Part shown: positions 55,830 through 64,000 of the stretch, piece after piece
How positions within the stretch are numbered: the first letter of the stretch is position 1
Layout of the letters: the number at the start of each line of letters is the position of its first letter
Assembly: GCF_000971335.1 (NCBI RefSeq)
Contig: NZ_JZJL01000013.1
Span: 45,512-109,511, forward strand
DNA length: 64,000 bases
Direction: 5' to 3'
From: Chromobacterium vaccinii
Lineage (GTDB): Bacteria > Pseudomonadota > Gammaproteobacteria > Burkholderiales > Chromobacteriaceae
The notes under the pieces: model-generated
What the model was told of the DNA's origin: nothing
Database searches by the model: none
The model's input: only the letters and a program-made list of their open reading frames with translations
Translations under genes and position numbers: made by a program

Positions 55830-57527
55830 TCAACGCAGCCGGTCGCCGAGCCCGGAATCCCGCCTCGGCGCCAGCTCCGCCCCGCGCAGCCAGACTTCGG
55901 CATCCCCCACCGCGGCGAAACGGGAGCAGGCGCGGGTGATGGCGGTATACAACAGCGCGCGGTTCAGCAGCGCGCCGGCCTGCTGCGGCAACTGCAGCCA
56001 CACCTCCTCGTACTCCGAACCCTGGCTCTTGTGAACCGTCATCGCGAACACCGTGTCGTGCGCCGGCAACCGCCCGGGCGCGAACTCGCGCCAGCCGCCG
56101 TCGGCCGATGGGAACAGCACCCTCAGGCCGGACGGCCGCTGCAAGGCGAAGCCGATGTCGCCGTTGAACAGGCCCAGCCCGTAATCGTTCTCGCCTATCA
56201 TCACCGGGCGGCCCGGATACCAGTCGCGGCCCTCCTGCTTGACGCCAGCCGCTTCCAATTCTCGCTCGATGCGGCGGTTGCAGTCGGCTACCTGGCGCCG
56301 CTCGGCTGCCAGCAGCATGAAGGCGGAAAACTCGCGCTGCGCCTCGTCCGCGCCGGCGCCGGCGGCCACCGCGTCCAAGTAGCCGCGCCGGCGCGCGAGC
56401 AGCGCCGCGTCGTCGGCCGCGTCCTGCCGCCAGACATCGGGCCGGCCGGCGTCGTCCAGCACTTGCAGCGAGGCTCGCCCCTCGCCGGCGTTGACCCGCC
56501 GCGCCAGCTCGCCGATGCCGGAGTCCGCGCCGAAGCGGTGGCTGCGGGTCAGCAACGCCACGCAGTCGGTCAGCGCGCCGCCGGGCTCGGCGTCGCCCCG
56601 CAGGCTGGCGCCGGCCACCCGCTGCAGCCATTGCGAAGTTTCGTCGCGATAGGCGATGCGCCCGCACAGCTCGCCCAGCACCGCGCCGGCCTCCACCGAC
56701 GACAGCTGGTCGCGGTCGCCCAGCAGGATCAGCCTGGCCTGGGACGGCAGCGCCGCCACCGTGCGCGCCATCAACGCCAGGTCTATCATCGACGCCTCGT
56801 CCACCACCAGCACGTCCAGCGGCAGCGGATTGCCGGCGTGGTGGCGCGGCGCCTCCACCCCGGGGCGCAAGCCGAGCAGCCGGTGCAGCGTCTCCGCCTG
56901 GGCCGGCAACTGGCGGCGCACCGCGTCATCCACGTCCAGCCGGTCGCGCGCCGCGCGCACCGATTCGGACAACCGCGCCGCAGCCTTGCCGGTCGGCGCC
57001 GCCATCGCCATCACCAGCGGGCGCGGCGACATCGCCGCCAGCAGCGCCAGCAGCCGCACCACGGTGGTGGTCTTGCCGGTGCCGGGCCCGCCTGAAATCA
57101 CCATCAGCCGCTGCCGCGCGGCCAACGCCGCCGCCAGCTTCTGCCGGTCCGGCTCGCCGTCAGCCGCGCCGGGAAACAGCCGCGCCAGCAACTCGGCCAG
57201 CCGCGTCTCGTCCGGCGGGGGCAGCGGCTGGGCCAGCCGCGCCAGGCCTTCGGCCAGCCGGTCCTCATCGTGCCAGTGGCGGGCGAAATACAGCCGCCCG
57301 GCCTCGTCCAGGATCAAGGGCGCGTAATCGCCCGGCTTGCCGACCAGCGGGCTGCCCCGCAGCGCCGCCGCCTCGCCGCGGTGGGCCAGCGGCAGGCAGA
57401 CATGGCCGGCCAGATTGGCGCTGCTCAATTCGCCTATCAGCGCCAGCACCCTGTCGTCGGCATCGGGCGCCAGGCGTTGGAACAGCCGGACGAGTTGGCC
57501 GGGCAGCAGCGGGGTATCGGTTTTCAT
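55830..57527 (-). CDS. recD: RecBCD subunit alpha (exodeoxyribonuclease V, RecD)
   Basis: This is a 565-residue 5'-3' helicase subunit of RecBCD. Walker A GGPGTGKTTTVVRLLALLA lies at about residues 146-164, VDEASMIDLALMARTV is the DExx box, and GDRDQLSSVEAGAVLGEL is motif III. The C-terminal VFAMTVHKSQGSEYEEVWLQLP and LLYTAITRACSR carry motifs V and VI. The ATG at 57527 follows GGAAG. It is separated from recB by a polyphosphate enzyme gene and a binding-protein gene, all on one strand with short gaps or overlaps. Confidence 0.95.
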   Translation of the reverse strand: MKTDTPLLPGQLVRLFQRLAPDADDRVLALIGELSSANLAGHVCLPLAHRGEAAALRGSPLVGKPGDYAPLILDEAGRLYFARHWHDEDRLAEGLARLAQPLPPPDETRLAELLARLFPGAADGEPDRQKLAAALAARQRLMVISGGPGTGKTTTVVRLLALLAAMSPRPLVMAMAAPTGKAAARLSESVRAARDRLDVDDAVRRQLPAQAETLHRLLGLRPGVEAPRHHAGNPLPLDVLVVDEASMIDLALMARTVAALPSQARLILLGDRDQLSSVEAGAVLGELCGRIAYRDETSQWLQRVAGASLRGDAEPGGALTDCVALLTRSHRFGADSGIGELARRVNAGEGRASLQVLDDAGRPDVWRQDAADDAALLARRRGYLDAVAAGAGADEAQREFSAFMLLAAERRQVADCNRRIERELEAAGVKQEGRDWYPGRPVMIGENDYGLGLFNGDIGFALQRPSGLRVLFPSADGGWREFAPGRLPAHDTVFAMTVHKSQGSEYEEVWLQLPQQAGALLNRALLYTAITRACSRFAAVGDAEVWLRGAELAPRRDSGLGDRLR

Positions 57528-57559
57528 CGATGAAACTTCCGGATGGTCGGACGCCGCGC

Positions 57560-58282
57560 TCAATGGCGGGCGAACAGCGGCCGCAGACGGCCTTGATCAT
57601 GCAGTTGCTGGATAGCCTGGTTCAGGCCCGGCAGCAGGTCCCGATAACGCGGATGCAGCCGCAATGCCACCGGCAGGCTGCCGAGCGACTCGCCCGGCAG
57701 GCAGCGGCCGCCTTCGTCGCGCCGGCTCCAGTATTGCGCGCGGCGGCGCTCCAGCACCACGGCCTGGACCCGGCCCTGGCGCAGCTTGTCCAGCATTTCG
57801 TCCTCGTTGGCCGATCCGTCTCGCAGCAGCTTGCGGCTGGCGAACGCGCTCTCCAGCGACGGGAAGCGCTGGCCCAGCAGCGTGCCTATGGTGCCGCCCT
57901 TCAGCGAGGCCAGGGTAGCGGGCCGCTTGCCCTTGTCCGGCGGCAGGCACAGCACGAACTCCGCGTCGGCGATGGGCTGGGTGTAGAAGCCGGCCACCGG
58001 AGACAGCGCGCGCCATGACGCGTTGACGCCGACTTCGACATCCAGCTTGCCCACCTGGAACAGCTGCTCCAGCCGTTGCGAGGGATAGTAGTCGAGCTGG
58101 AAATGGACGCCGCTTTGCCGGGCGATCAAGGCCAGCGCGTCGCGGTAGGCCAGCGAGAGTCCATCGTCGGCGTTCGCGCGCAGCGATTCGCCGCTGTCGT
58201 TGGCCAGCCCGGCCCGAAGCGTGGGTTGGGCCAGCGCCGGCAGGCACAGCAACAGCATCAATCCCCACCACAGCCTATTCAC
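57560..58282 (-). CDS. Periplasmic family 3 solute-binding-like protein
   Basis: The 240-residue protein has a signal peptide (MNRLWWGLMLLLCLPALA, cleaved near residue 18). A type II periplasmic-binding fold of the polar amino-acid group follows. RLEQLFQVGKLDVEVGVNASW and FYTQPIADAEFVLCLPPDKGK are typical segments. No permease or ATPase is encoded nearby, so it may be a sensor-like or orphan binding protein, as is common in these bacteria. It overlaps the pap stop by 8 bp and ends 32 bp before recD. An accidental place in the recombination operon is possible. Confidence 0.75.
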   Translation of the reverse strand: MNRLWWGLMLLLCLPALAQPTLRAGLANDSGESLRANADDGLSLAYRDALALIARQSGVHFQLDYYPSQRLEQLFQVGKLDVEVGVNASWRALSPVAGFYTQPIADAEFVLCLPPDKGKRPATLASLKGGTIGTLLGQRFPSLESAFASRKLLRDGSANEDEMLDKLRQGRVQAVVLERRRAQYWSRRDEGGRCLPGESLGSLPVALRLHPRYRDLLPGLNQAIQQLHDQGRLRPLFARH

Positions 58283-59759
58283 TCAGCCTGGCCTCCAGCG
58301 CATCGCAGATGGTGGACAGTATCTTGATGCGCGCGAAATACTTGTTGTTGGCCTCCACCAGCGTCCACGGCACCTTGCTGGTGCTGGTGCGGTCCACCAT
58401 GTCGCTGACCGCCTGGCGGTAGAGGTCCCATTTGTCGCGGTTGCGCCAATCCTCGTCGGTGATCTTGAAACGCTTGAAACCCGTCTCCTCCCGGCCCTTG
58501 AAGCGGGCCAGCTGCTCATCCTTGCTGATCGCCAGCCAGAACTTCAGCACGATGGCGCCGTTCTCGGTCAATTGGTGCTCGAAGTCGTTGATCTCGTAAT
58601 AGGCGCGCATCCAGTCGGCCTCGGCGGCGAAGCCCTCCACCCTCTCCACCAGCACACGGCCGTACCAGCTGCGGTCGAAGATGGCGATGCCGCCCTTGCC
58701 CGGCAGATGCCGCCAGAAACGCCACAGCCAGGGCTTGGCCTTTTCCTCCTGCGTCGGCGCGGCCACCGGCACCACCCGGTAGCGGCGGGCATCCAGCGCC
58801 TGGGTGATGCGGCGGATGCTGCCGCCCTTGCCGGCCGCGTCGTTGCCCTCGAACGCCAGCACCAGCGAGTGGTTGCCGAAGCGCGGATCGCGGGTCAGCT
58901 TGTTCAGCCGCCCCTGCAGCTGGTCCAGTTTTTTCTGGTAGCTGGCCTTGCCCAGCTTCTGCTCCAGCTCCAGCGTGTCCAGCACCAGCTTGTTGTCTAT
59001 CGGCGCCAGCAGCGGCGGCGCCTCGACGCGGTCGGTGCTCAGCATCGGCTGGCCCAGGCGGTTGCGTATCGCCTCCAGTATGGTGTTGGCCACCGTCAGG
59101 CTGCGGTAGTTGGCGTCCTCGCCGTCGATGACGATCCACGGCGCGTGCGCGGTATTGGTCAGCCTGAGCATGTGCTCGCCGTACTTGCGTATCTTGTCGT
59201 AGCGCTCATAGTGCTCCCAGTCGGTCTTGGTCACGCGCCAGTTGGTGGCCGGGTCCTGCTCCAGCATCTTCAGCCGCTGCTTCTGCTTGTCCCGGCTCAG
59301 ATGGAACCAGAACTTCAACACCACCGCCCCGTCCAGCGTCAGCATGCGCTCGAAGCGCAGGATGTCGAAAATCTGCCGGTCGAAGGCGTCGCGGTCGCTG
59401 CGGTTGAACACCCGCTCGAACAAGGTATCGGAATAATAGGAACCGAAGAACATGCCGATGCGGCCGGTGGCGGGCAGCTCGTTCCAATAGCGCCACATCC
59501 ACGGCCGGGCGCGCGCCTCGTCGTTGGGCTTGTCGAAGGCGACGGTGTGGATCAGCCGCGGGTCCAGCCACTCGTTGATCAAATTCATCGTTTCGCCGCG
59601 GCCCGCGCCGTCGAAACCGTGGATCAGGATCAGCACCGGGAAATCGGCTTTTTCCTTCAAGTCGTACTGCACGTCCAGCAGCGCCTCGCGCAGCGCCGGC
59701 ATCATCTTGCGGAAAGTGTCTTTGTCTATGCTGTGGCCGATTTCGGCGGATTCAAACAT
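58275..59759 (-). CDS. pap: Polyphosphate:AMP phosphotransferase (two-domain PPK2, class II)
   Basis: This 494-residue enzyme phosphorylates AMP to ADP with polyphosphate. Two PPK2 domains lie in tandem. The C-terminal one is intact: Walker A AFEGNDAAGKGGSIRR, lid FDRSWYGRVLVERVEG and KPWLWRFWRHLP. The N-terminal one is degenerate, with GFDGAGRGETMN lacking the Walker Lys and FFGSYYSDTLFERV lacking the Asp, as expected for the fused class where only the second domain is catalytic. It lies 51 bp downstream of recB and overlaps the binding-protein gene, so it is probably co-transcribed with the recombination genes. No ppk1 is present in this window. Confidence 0.92.
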   Translation of the reverse strand: MFESAEIGHSIDKDTFRKMMPALREALLDVQYDLKEKADFPVLILIHGFDGAGRGETMNLINEWLDPRLIHTVAFDKPNDEARARPWMWRYWNELPATGRIGMFFGSYYSDTLFERVFNRSDRDAFDRQIFDILRFERMLTLDGAVVLKFWFHLSRDKQKQRLKMLEQDPATNWRVTKTDWEHYERYDKIRKYGEHMLRLTNTAHAPWIVIDGEDANYRSLTVANTILEAIRNRLGQPMLSTDRVEAPPLLAPIDNKLVLDTLELEQKLGKASYQKKLDQLQGRLNKLTRDPRFGNHSLVLAFEGNDAAGKGGSIRRITQALDARRYRVVPVAAPTQEEKAKPWLWRFWRHLPGKGGIAIFDRSWYGRVLVERVEGFAAEADWMRAYYEINDFEHQLTENGAIVLKFWLAISKDEQLARFKGREETGFKRFKITDEDWRNRDKWDLYRQAVSDMVDRTSTSKVPWTLVEANNKYFARIKILSTICDALEARLSE

Positions 59760-59810
59760 GTTTCACATCCTTATCCACTTGCTTAGCTTAGTTGCCATCC
59801 CCGGTCGCCA

Positions 59811-62800
59811 TCACTGCGTAGAACTACCAGGGCCTCTCTTGGTTCCGGATCCCGCCAGCAGCGCGTCCAGCGCGTCCAGCAGCGCCGCGGACGGCGCATC
59901 GGCCCACACGCCGCAGCCCGGCTCGCCCATGCCGCGCAGGAACAGGTAGCGCACGCCGCCGAAGCGGCCGTCCCAATCCGCGCCGCGCGCGGCGAAGTAG
60001 CGCCGCAGCGCCACCAGGTAAATCAGGTACTGCAGGTAATAATGCTCGCGCGCCACCGCGTGGACCAGACTGTCGTCGCGATAATCGTCGTAGGCGTCGC
60101 CCAGATGGTTGGACTTGTAGTCGATCAAATAGACGCGGCCGTCCGCCTCGCACACCAGGTCGACGAAGCCTTTCAAAAAGCCCTGCACGCTGGCGAAATC
60201 CAGCGCGCCGGCGGCGCGCCGGAACGGCTCGGCCAGGCCATGCTCCGGCTTTTGCAGCGCGGCGATCAGCGCCGCCACGTCCAGCCTCTTCACCGGCAAT
60301 GTGAATTCCAGCTCGATCAGCCGCTGGTGGTCGGCGACGTCGCGCAGCCGCGCGCCGGGGGCGATCTCGGCGTTCAGCGCGTCCAGAATCAGCTCGCAGC
60401 CGGCGTCCAGCCACTCCTCGCCGAAGCCGTGCCGCGCCAGCGCGCGCGCCACCGCCGCTTGGATGTCGTCTTCCCCGGCCCCGAAGCTGATGTTCTCGAA
60501 AATCTCGTGCAGGCAGACGCCGGCCTTGGCGCCGCGCGGGAAGCTGAAGCGATTCCGGATCGGGTCCTCCGGCGGGGCCGCCGGCGCCGACGCCGCCGCG
60601 CGGTCATGGTCCGGCGCTTCGGCCAGATGGCTGCCGGCGTCATGGGTCAGCGAGGTGAAGCTGGCGATCTTCCACGGCGTGTACAGCTTGCGCTCGAACG
60701 GCCGCGCGGCGTAGGCGCGGCCAGGATCGCGGCCGCCGGCCAGCGCCTGCCGCCCCTCGCCGTCCAGCCAGCGCGCCGCGTCGCCGCGCTGGTCGAGAAA
60801 GGCCCGCAACTGCGCCTCCACCATCCCGCCGTCCAGCTCCAGCGCGTCCAGCGCCGCCAGGTCGCGCGCGCCCGGCGCGTGCAGCAGCCAAGACAGCGCC
60901 GCGGTCTTCAGTTCCCGCACCCAGCCCCAGGCGATGTACTGCCGGTATTGGGCGCGGGTCAGCGCCACGTACAGCAGGCGCAGCTTTTCGGCCAGCATCT
61001 CGCTCCGCGCCGCCTGCCGGATGCCGTCGTCGGCGGCCGCCTCCGGCGCCAGCCATGGCTCGTCGCCGTCGTGATAGCTCCAGAAGCCCGCGCCGCGCCG
61101 CTCCAGCGCGCCGTTCCATAAAAAGGGGCAGAACACCACCGGGTACTGCAGGCCCTTGGAGGTGTGCACGGTGACGATCTTCACCAGCGCGGCGTCGCTC
61201 TCCAGCCGCAGCACCGCGTCCTCGCCTCGCGGCGGATCGGCGACGCGGGCGGCAAACCAGGACAGCAGCGGCGCCATGCCCTGGCGGCCCTCGCTCTCCT
61301 GCTGGATCAGCTCGGCCAGGTGGCCCAGATTGGTCAGCCGCCGCTCGCCGTCAGGCAAGGGCAGCAGCCGCTCCGCCGCGCGCTCGCGGGCGAAATAATG
61401 CCGCCAGGCGGCCATGAAGCCGCGCTCGCGCCAGCGCTGGTGATCGTCGGCGTTCTTCAGCAGCTGGCGCTCCCAGCGCGTCTCGTCCTCCAGTTCGGCC
61501 TTGATCCGCGCGGCGTTGAGGCCGGCCAGCTCGGTGGCCAGCGCGCGCCTGAGCCTGCCCTCGTTGGCCGGCTCGGCCCAGGCGTGCAGCAGCGCCAGCA
61601 GCTCGCCGGCCTCGCGGCTGGCGAACACGCTCTCCTGGGTCAGCGCCACGCTGGCCACGCCGCGCGCGCGCAGCTCGGTCCGCACCCGGTCGCCCTGGCT
61701 GTGGGTGGCCACCAGCACCGCGATGTCGCCGCCGGCCAGCGGCCGCCGCGACGCGCCCTTGACGATGGCGGCGCGGTTCTCCTCCGCCAGCGTCAGCAGC
61801 CGGGCGACCTCGTCGGCGCAGGCTTCGGCCGAGGCCTGCTCGGCCGCCTCCTTGCTCAATTCTTTTTCGCCGGCCTGTATCCATTGCGCGTTGAACGGCG
61901 CGCGGTCGTCGTCCACCTCCAGCCGGCCGCCGGACGAGGGACTGGCCGCCACCGGCTGGTAGGCGATGCCCTCGAGCAGAAACGGCAGCTCGCGGCCGAA
62001 CAGCGCGTTGACGGTGGCCACCAGCGGCTCGTCGGAGCGGCGGTTGGTGTCCAGCGTGTACTGGCGCTCGGCGTCGTGGCGGGCCGCCAGGTAGGCGAAG
62101 ATGTCGGCGCCGCGGAAGCTGTAGATCGCCTGTTTCGGATCGCCGACCAGGAACACCGGCCGCGCCTCCTCGACGAAGCAACGGCGGAAGATCCGGTACT
62201 GGGTGGGATCGGTGTCCTGGAATTCGTCGATCAGCGCCACGGAGAAGCTGTCCGCCACCTGCGCCGCCAATAAGGGGCCGGTTTCCGGATGCGCCAGCGC
62301 CGCGCCCAGATCGGTCAGCAGATCGTCGAAGCTGCGGCTGCGCTCGACGCCGCGCCGCCGCGCCAGCTCTTCGTTGGCCCAGGCGATCAGCTCCAGCTTC
62401 AGCCCGGCCAGCGAGTTGGCCACCTGGTCCATATAGACGTCCCAAGCGGCAAGCCAGGCCTCCATCCGTTCGAACAAGGGGTGAGCCGGCGCATCGCAGC
62501 CCTTCTTCATGCCCTTGGCCAGCGCCTCCGGCCGCAGCTTGTCCAACAGCTTGCGGCTGTCGCTGTCCAGCTCCGGCGGCGCGTCGGGCAAGGCCAGCCA
62601 GCCGCGCAGATTGTCGGTTACGCGCGCCATGGTGTCCGGCCGGTAGATGTTGGCCTTGAAGCCGGGGTGGGCAAGGAATAGCGCCAAGCCCTCTTCTACC
62701 AGCGCCGGCTCGCCGGCCAGCGCCCGCCAGCGCTCGAAAACCAGGCGCTGCGCCGTTTCCAGCCTGACCGCATCCGGCGCGCGCAGCTTGAGATAGGGTT

Positions 62801-63401
62801 TGGACAGATAGGGACGGATCTCGGCCAGCCAGGCGCCCGGCGTCTCGCCCCGCTCCACCAGCACCTGGGCCGGCAGCGGCGCGGCGACGATGCGGCGGCG
62901 CCAGAAATCGTCGACGATCTCCGCCAGCCGCGCCGCGTCGTCCTCGACCAGTTCGGCCTGGAAGGTCTGGCCGCTCTCGAAGGCGGCGTCGGTCAGCACC
63001 CGCTGGCAGAAGCCGTGGATGGTGTAGATGGCGGCGGCGTCGAAGCCGTTGACCGCGGCGGTCAGCCGCTGCCGGGCCACGTCGCGCGCCGGGCCTTCGG
63101 GAAAACGCGCGGCCAGCGCCTGCAGGAAGTCGTCGCCGTCGGCCTTGCCGTCCAGCAGCGCCAGCATCTCGGCCAGCCGCCGGCGCAGCCGCTCGCGCAG
63201 CTCGGCGGTGGCGGCCTTGGTGTAGGTGACCACCAGTATTTGTTCGATGGCCGGCGGCGGCGCGCCGGCGCGCTCTTCCAGCAGCAGCCGGGCGAACAGC
63301 GCGGCGATGGTCCAGGTCTTGCCGGTGCCGGCCGAGGCCTCGATCAGGTTGACGCCCGCCAGCGGGCAGTTCAGCGCGTCCAGCGCCTGCGGCGCGTTCA
63401 T
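59811..63401 (-). CDS. recB: RecBCD subunit beta (exodeoxyribonuclease V, RecB)
   Basis: This is a 1196-residue helicase-nuclease. The UvrD-like helicase has Walker A EASAGTGKTWTIAALFARLL (residues 21-40), a middle ALIDEFQDTDPTQYRIFRRC and a GDPKQAIYSFRGADIFAYL motif III. VTVHTSKGLQYPVVFCPFLW (motif V) follows. The C-terminal nuclease domain has His in CLHEIFENISFG and Asp1081, Asp1094 and Lys1096 in GFVDLVCEADGRVYLIDYKSN. The start ATG at 63401 overlaps the recC stop (ATGA). The frame is open upstream, but that part lies inside recC. With RecC and RecD it processes double-strand ends for RecA. Confidence 0.95.
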   Translation of the reverse strand: MNAPQALDALNCPLAGVNLIEASAGTGKTWTIAALFARLLLEERAGAPPPAIEQILVVTYTKAATAELRERLRRRLAEMLALLDGKADGDDFLQALAARFPEGPARDVARQRLTAAVNGFDAAAIYTIHGFCQRVLTDAAFESGQTFQAELVEDDAARLAEIVDDFWRRRIVAAPLPAQVLVERGETPGAWLAEIRPYLSKPYLKLRAPDAVRLETAQRLVFERWRALAGEPALVEEGLALFLAHPGFKANIYRPDTMARVTDNLRGWLALPDAPPELDSDSRKLLDKLRPEALAKGMKKGCDAPAHPLFERMEAWLAAWDVYMDQVANSLAGLKLELIAWANEELARRRGVERSRSFDDLLTDLGAALAHPETGPLLAAQVADSFSVALIDEFQDTDPTQYRIFRRCFVEEARPVFLVGDPKQAIYSFRGADIFAYLAARHDAERQYTLDTNRRSDEPLVATVNALFGRELPFLLEGIAYQPVAASPSSGGRLEVDDDRAPFNAQWIQAGEKELSKEAAEQASAEACADEVARLLTLAEENRAAIVKGASRRPLAGGDIAVLVATHSQGDRVRTELRARGVASVALTQESVFASREAGELLALLHAWAEPANEGRLRRALATELAGLNAARIKAELEDETRWERQLLKNADDHQRWRERGFMAAWRHYFARERAAERLLPLPDGERRLTNLGHLAELIQQESEGRQGMAPLLSWFAARVADPPRGEDAVLRLESDAALVKIVTVHTSKGLQYPVVFCPFLWNGALERRGAGFWSYHDGDEPWLAPEAAADDGIRQAARSEMLAEKLRLLYVALTRAQYRQYIAWGWVRELKTAALSWLLHAPGARDLAALDALELDGGMVEAQLRAFLDQRGDAARWLDGEGRQALAGGRDPGRAYAARPFERKLYTPWKIASFTSLTHDAGSHLAEAPDHDRAAASAPAAPPEDPIRNRFSFPRGAKAGVCLHEIFENISFGAGEDDIQAAVARALARHGFGEEWLDAGCELILDALNAEIAPGARLRDVADHQRLIELEFTLPVKRLDVAALIAALQKPEHGLAEPFRRAAGALDFASVQGFLKGFVDLVCEADGRVYLIDYKSNHLGDAYDDYRDDSLVHAVAREHYYLQYLIYLVALRRYFAARGADWDGRFGGVRYLFLRGMGEPGCGVWADAPSAALLDALDALLAGSGTKRGPGSSTQ

Positions 63402-64000
63402 GCCTCGCCTCCCAGCAGGCGCTCGGCCAATGGCAGCAGCAGCGTCTCCGCCAGCTGGACGAACAATGGATCTTCCAACGGCGACTGGTGGCGGAAGGCC
63501 AGCGCGATCGCCGGCTCGTCCTTCTGCGCGATGCCGTCGCCGAGGATGAAATTGGGCTCCCACTTCTGCCAGGCGGCGGCCAAAGCTTTTTCGCGGTTTT
63601 CGGGCGCTTTGGCCAGCGCTTCGGCGTAGGCCCAGCTGGTGCGGCCGAAAAACGGCAAGGGCTGGGCCTGGCCCTGCTTCCAGCGGACCAGCCACGGCGC
63701 CAGCAGGCCGGCGGCGTCGATCTCCTCGTTAAGCAGCGTGCTGCCGGCATCGTCGTAGCAGGCGCTGTGCGGAACCACGCCCGCCGGCCGGGCCGCGCAC
63801 AGAATCAGATGGCTCAGCCACAGCGCGACGCGCTGGGCGGCGTTCAGTTTGCCGACGATGAAATCCAGCCGGCCCTCGGGCCGCAGGCCGTACAGCTCGC
63901 CCACCAGCGTGAAGCCGGCGATGTCCAGGTGCACTGGCTGCGGCGGCAGCGTCTCTTCGCCCAGCGCGCGCGGCAAGCGGCCGGCCAGCCGTGCGCTGGC
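63398..64000 (-). CDS. recC: RecBCD subunit gamma (RecC), C-terminal part (runs off the window)
   Basis: This is the last 200 or so residues of RecC, the Chi-scanning subunit. The frame is open from the window end to the TGA at 63398. FTLVGELYGLRPEGRLDFIVGKLNAAQRVALWLSHLILCA and PFFGRTSWAYAEAL are conserved RecC features. Its stop overlaps the recB start, the usual recC-recB coupling. In E. coli ptrA separates recC and recB; here they are directly joined. Confidence 0.9.
   Translation of the reverse strand, partial: ASARLAGRLPRALGEETLPPQPVHLDIAGFTLVGELYGLRPEGRLDFIVGKLNAAQRVALWLSHLILCAARPAGVVPHSACYDDAGSTLLNEEIDAAGLLAPWLVRWKQGQAQPLPFFGRTSWAYAEALAKAPENREKALAAAWQKWEPNFILGDGIAQKDEPAIALAFRHQSPLEDPLFVQLAETLLLPLAERLLGGEA

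Overview
The window looks like chromosome of a Chromobacterium-type betaproteobacterium (order Neisseriales). This is inferred from high GC, a Neisseria-like trio for peptidoglycan O-acetylation (MBOAT plus two SGNH proteins), a run of housekeeping genes in betaproteobacterial style (TPR lipoprotein-lolB-ispE-tRNA-Gln, then prs-rplY-pth-ychF) and a biodegradative Arg/Lys-type decarboxylase. No rRNA, CRISPR array, intact insertion sequence, integrase or phage gene is visible.

Layout. 1-2640 (minus): start of a polysaccharide locus making GDP-L-fucose (manC, fcl, gmd), visibly lower in GC, with an ops/RfaH-type element in the manC leader and about 1.5 kb of gene-poor DNA upstream. 4.2-10.2 kb: glutamate synthase gltB-gltD. 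10.4-25.3 kb: a phospholipase D-family cardiolipin synthase, a PLP amino-acid decarboxylase, a diguanylate cyclase, a LysE-type exporter, a GNAT, ferredoxin-NADP reductase with a striking palindrome, a Nudix protein, isoaspartyl peptidase, nitronate monooxygenase, a transsulfuration enzyme, an acyl-CoA synthetase and a cystine ABC transporter lacking a local ATPase gene. 25.4-33 kb: an orphan Wzz-like gene, then ychF, pth, rplY, prs, tRNA-Gln, ispE, lolB and a TPR lipoprotein. 33.1-42.4 kb: mutM, an acyltransferase, the O-acetylation trio, apaH, rep and a diheme cytochrome c.

42.9-52.1 kb, directly downstream of tRNA-Arg(CCG), is the most unusual part. It holds an ATP-grasp ligase and an MFS exporter, then a second transcription unit of LLM flavin monooxygenase, a divergent FNR-like reductase, a [2Fe-2S] ferredoxin, a heme-oxygenase-like diiron protein and two more ATP-grasp ligases, closed by a convergent LysR regulator. 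It reads as a compact NRPS-free pathway for a small oxidised peptide or amino-acid conjugate. I cannot match it to a characterised product.

52.3-64 kb: an ABC exporter, a small hypothetical, a Nudix (DUF4743) protein and a recC-recB-pap-SBP-recD gene string in which a polyphosphate:AMP phosphotransferase and a periplasmic binding protein sit between recB and recD. Many transcription units end in clear intrinsic terminators, which help define the operons.
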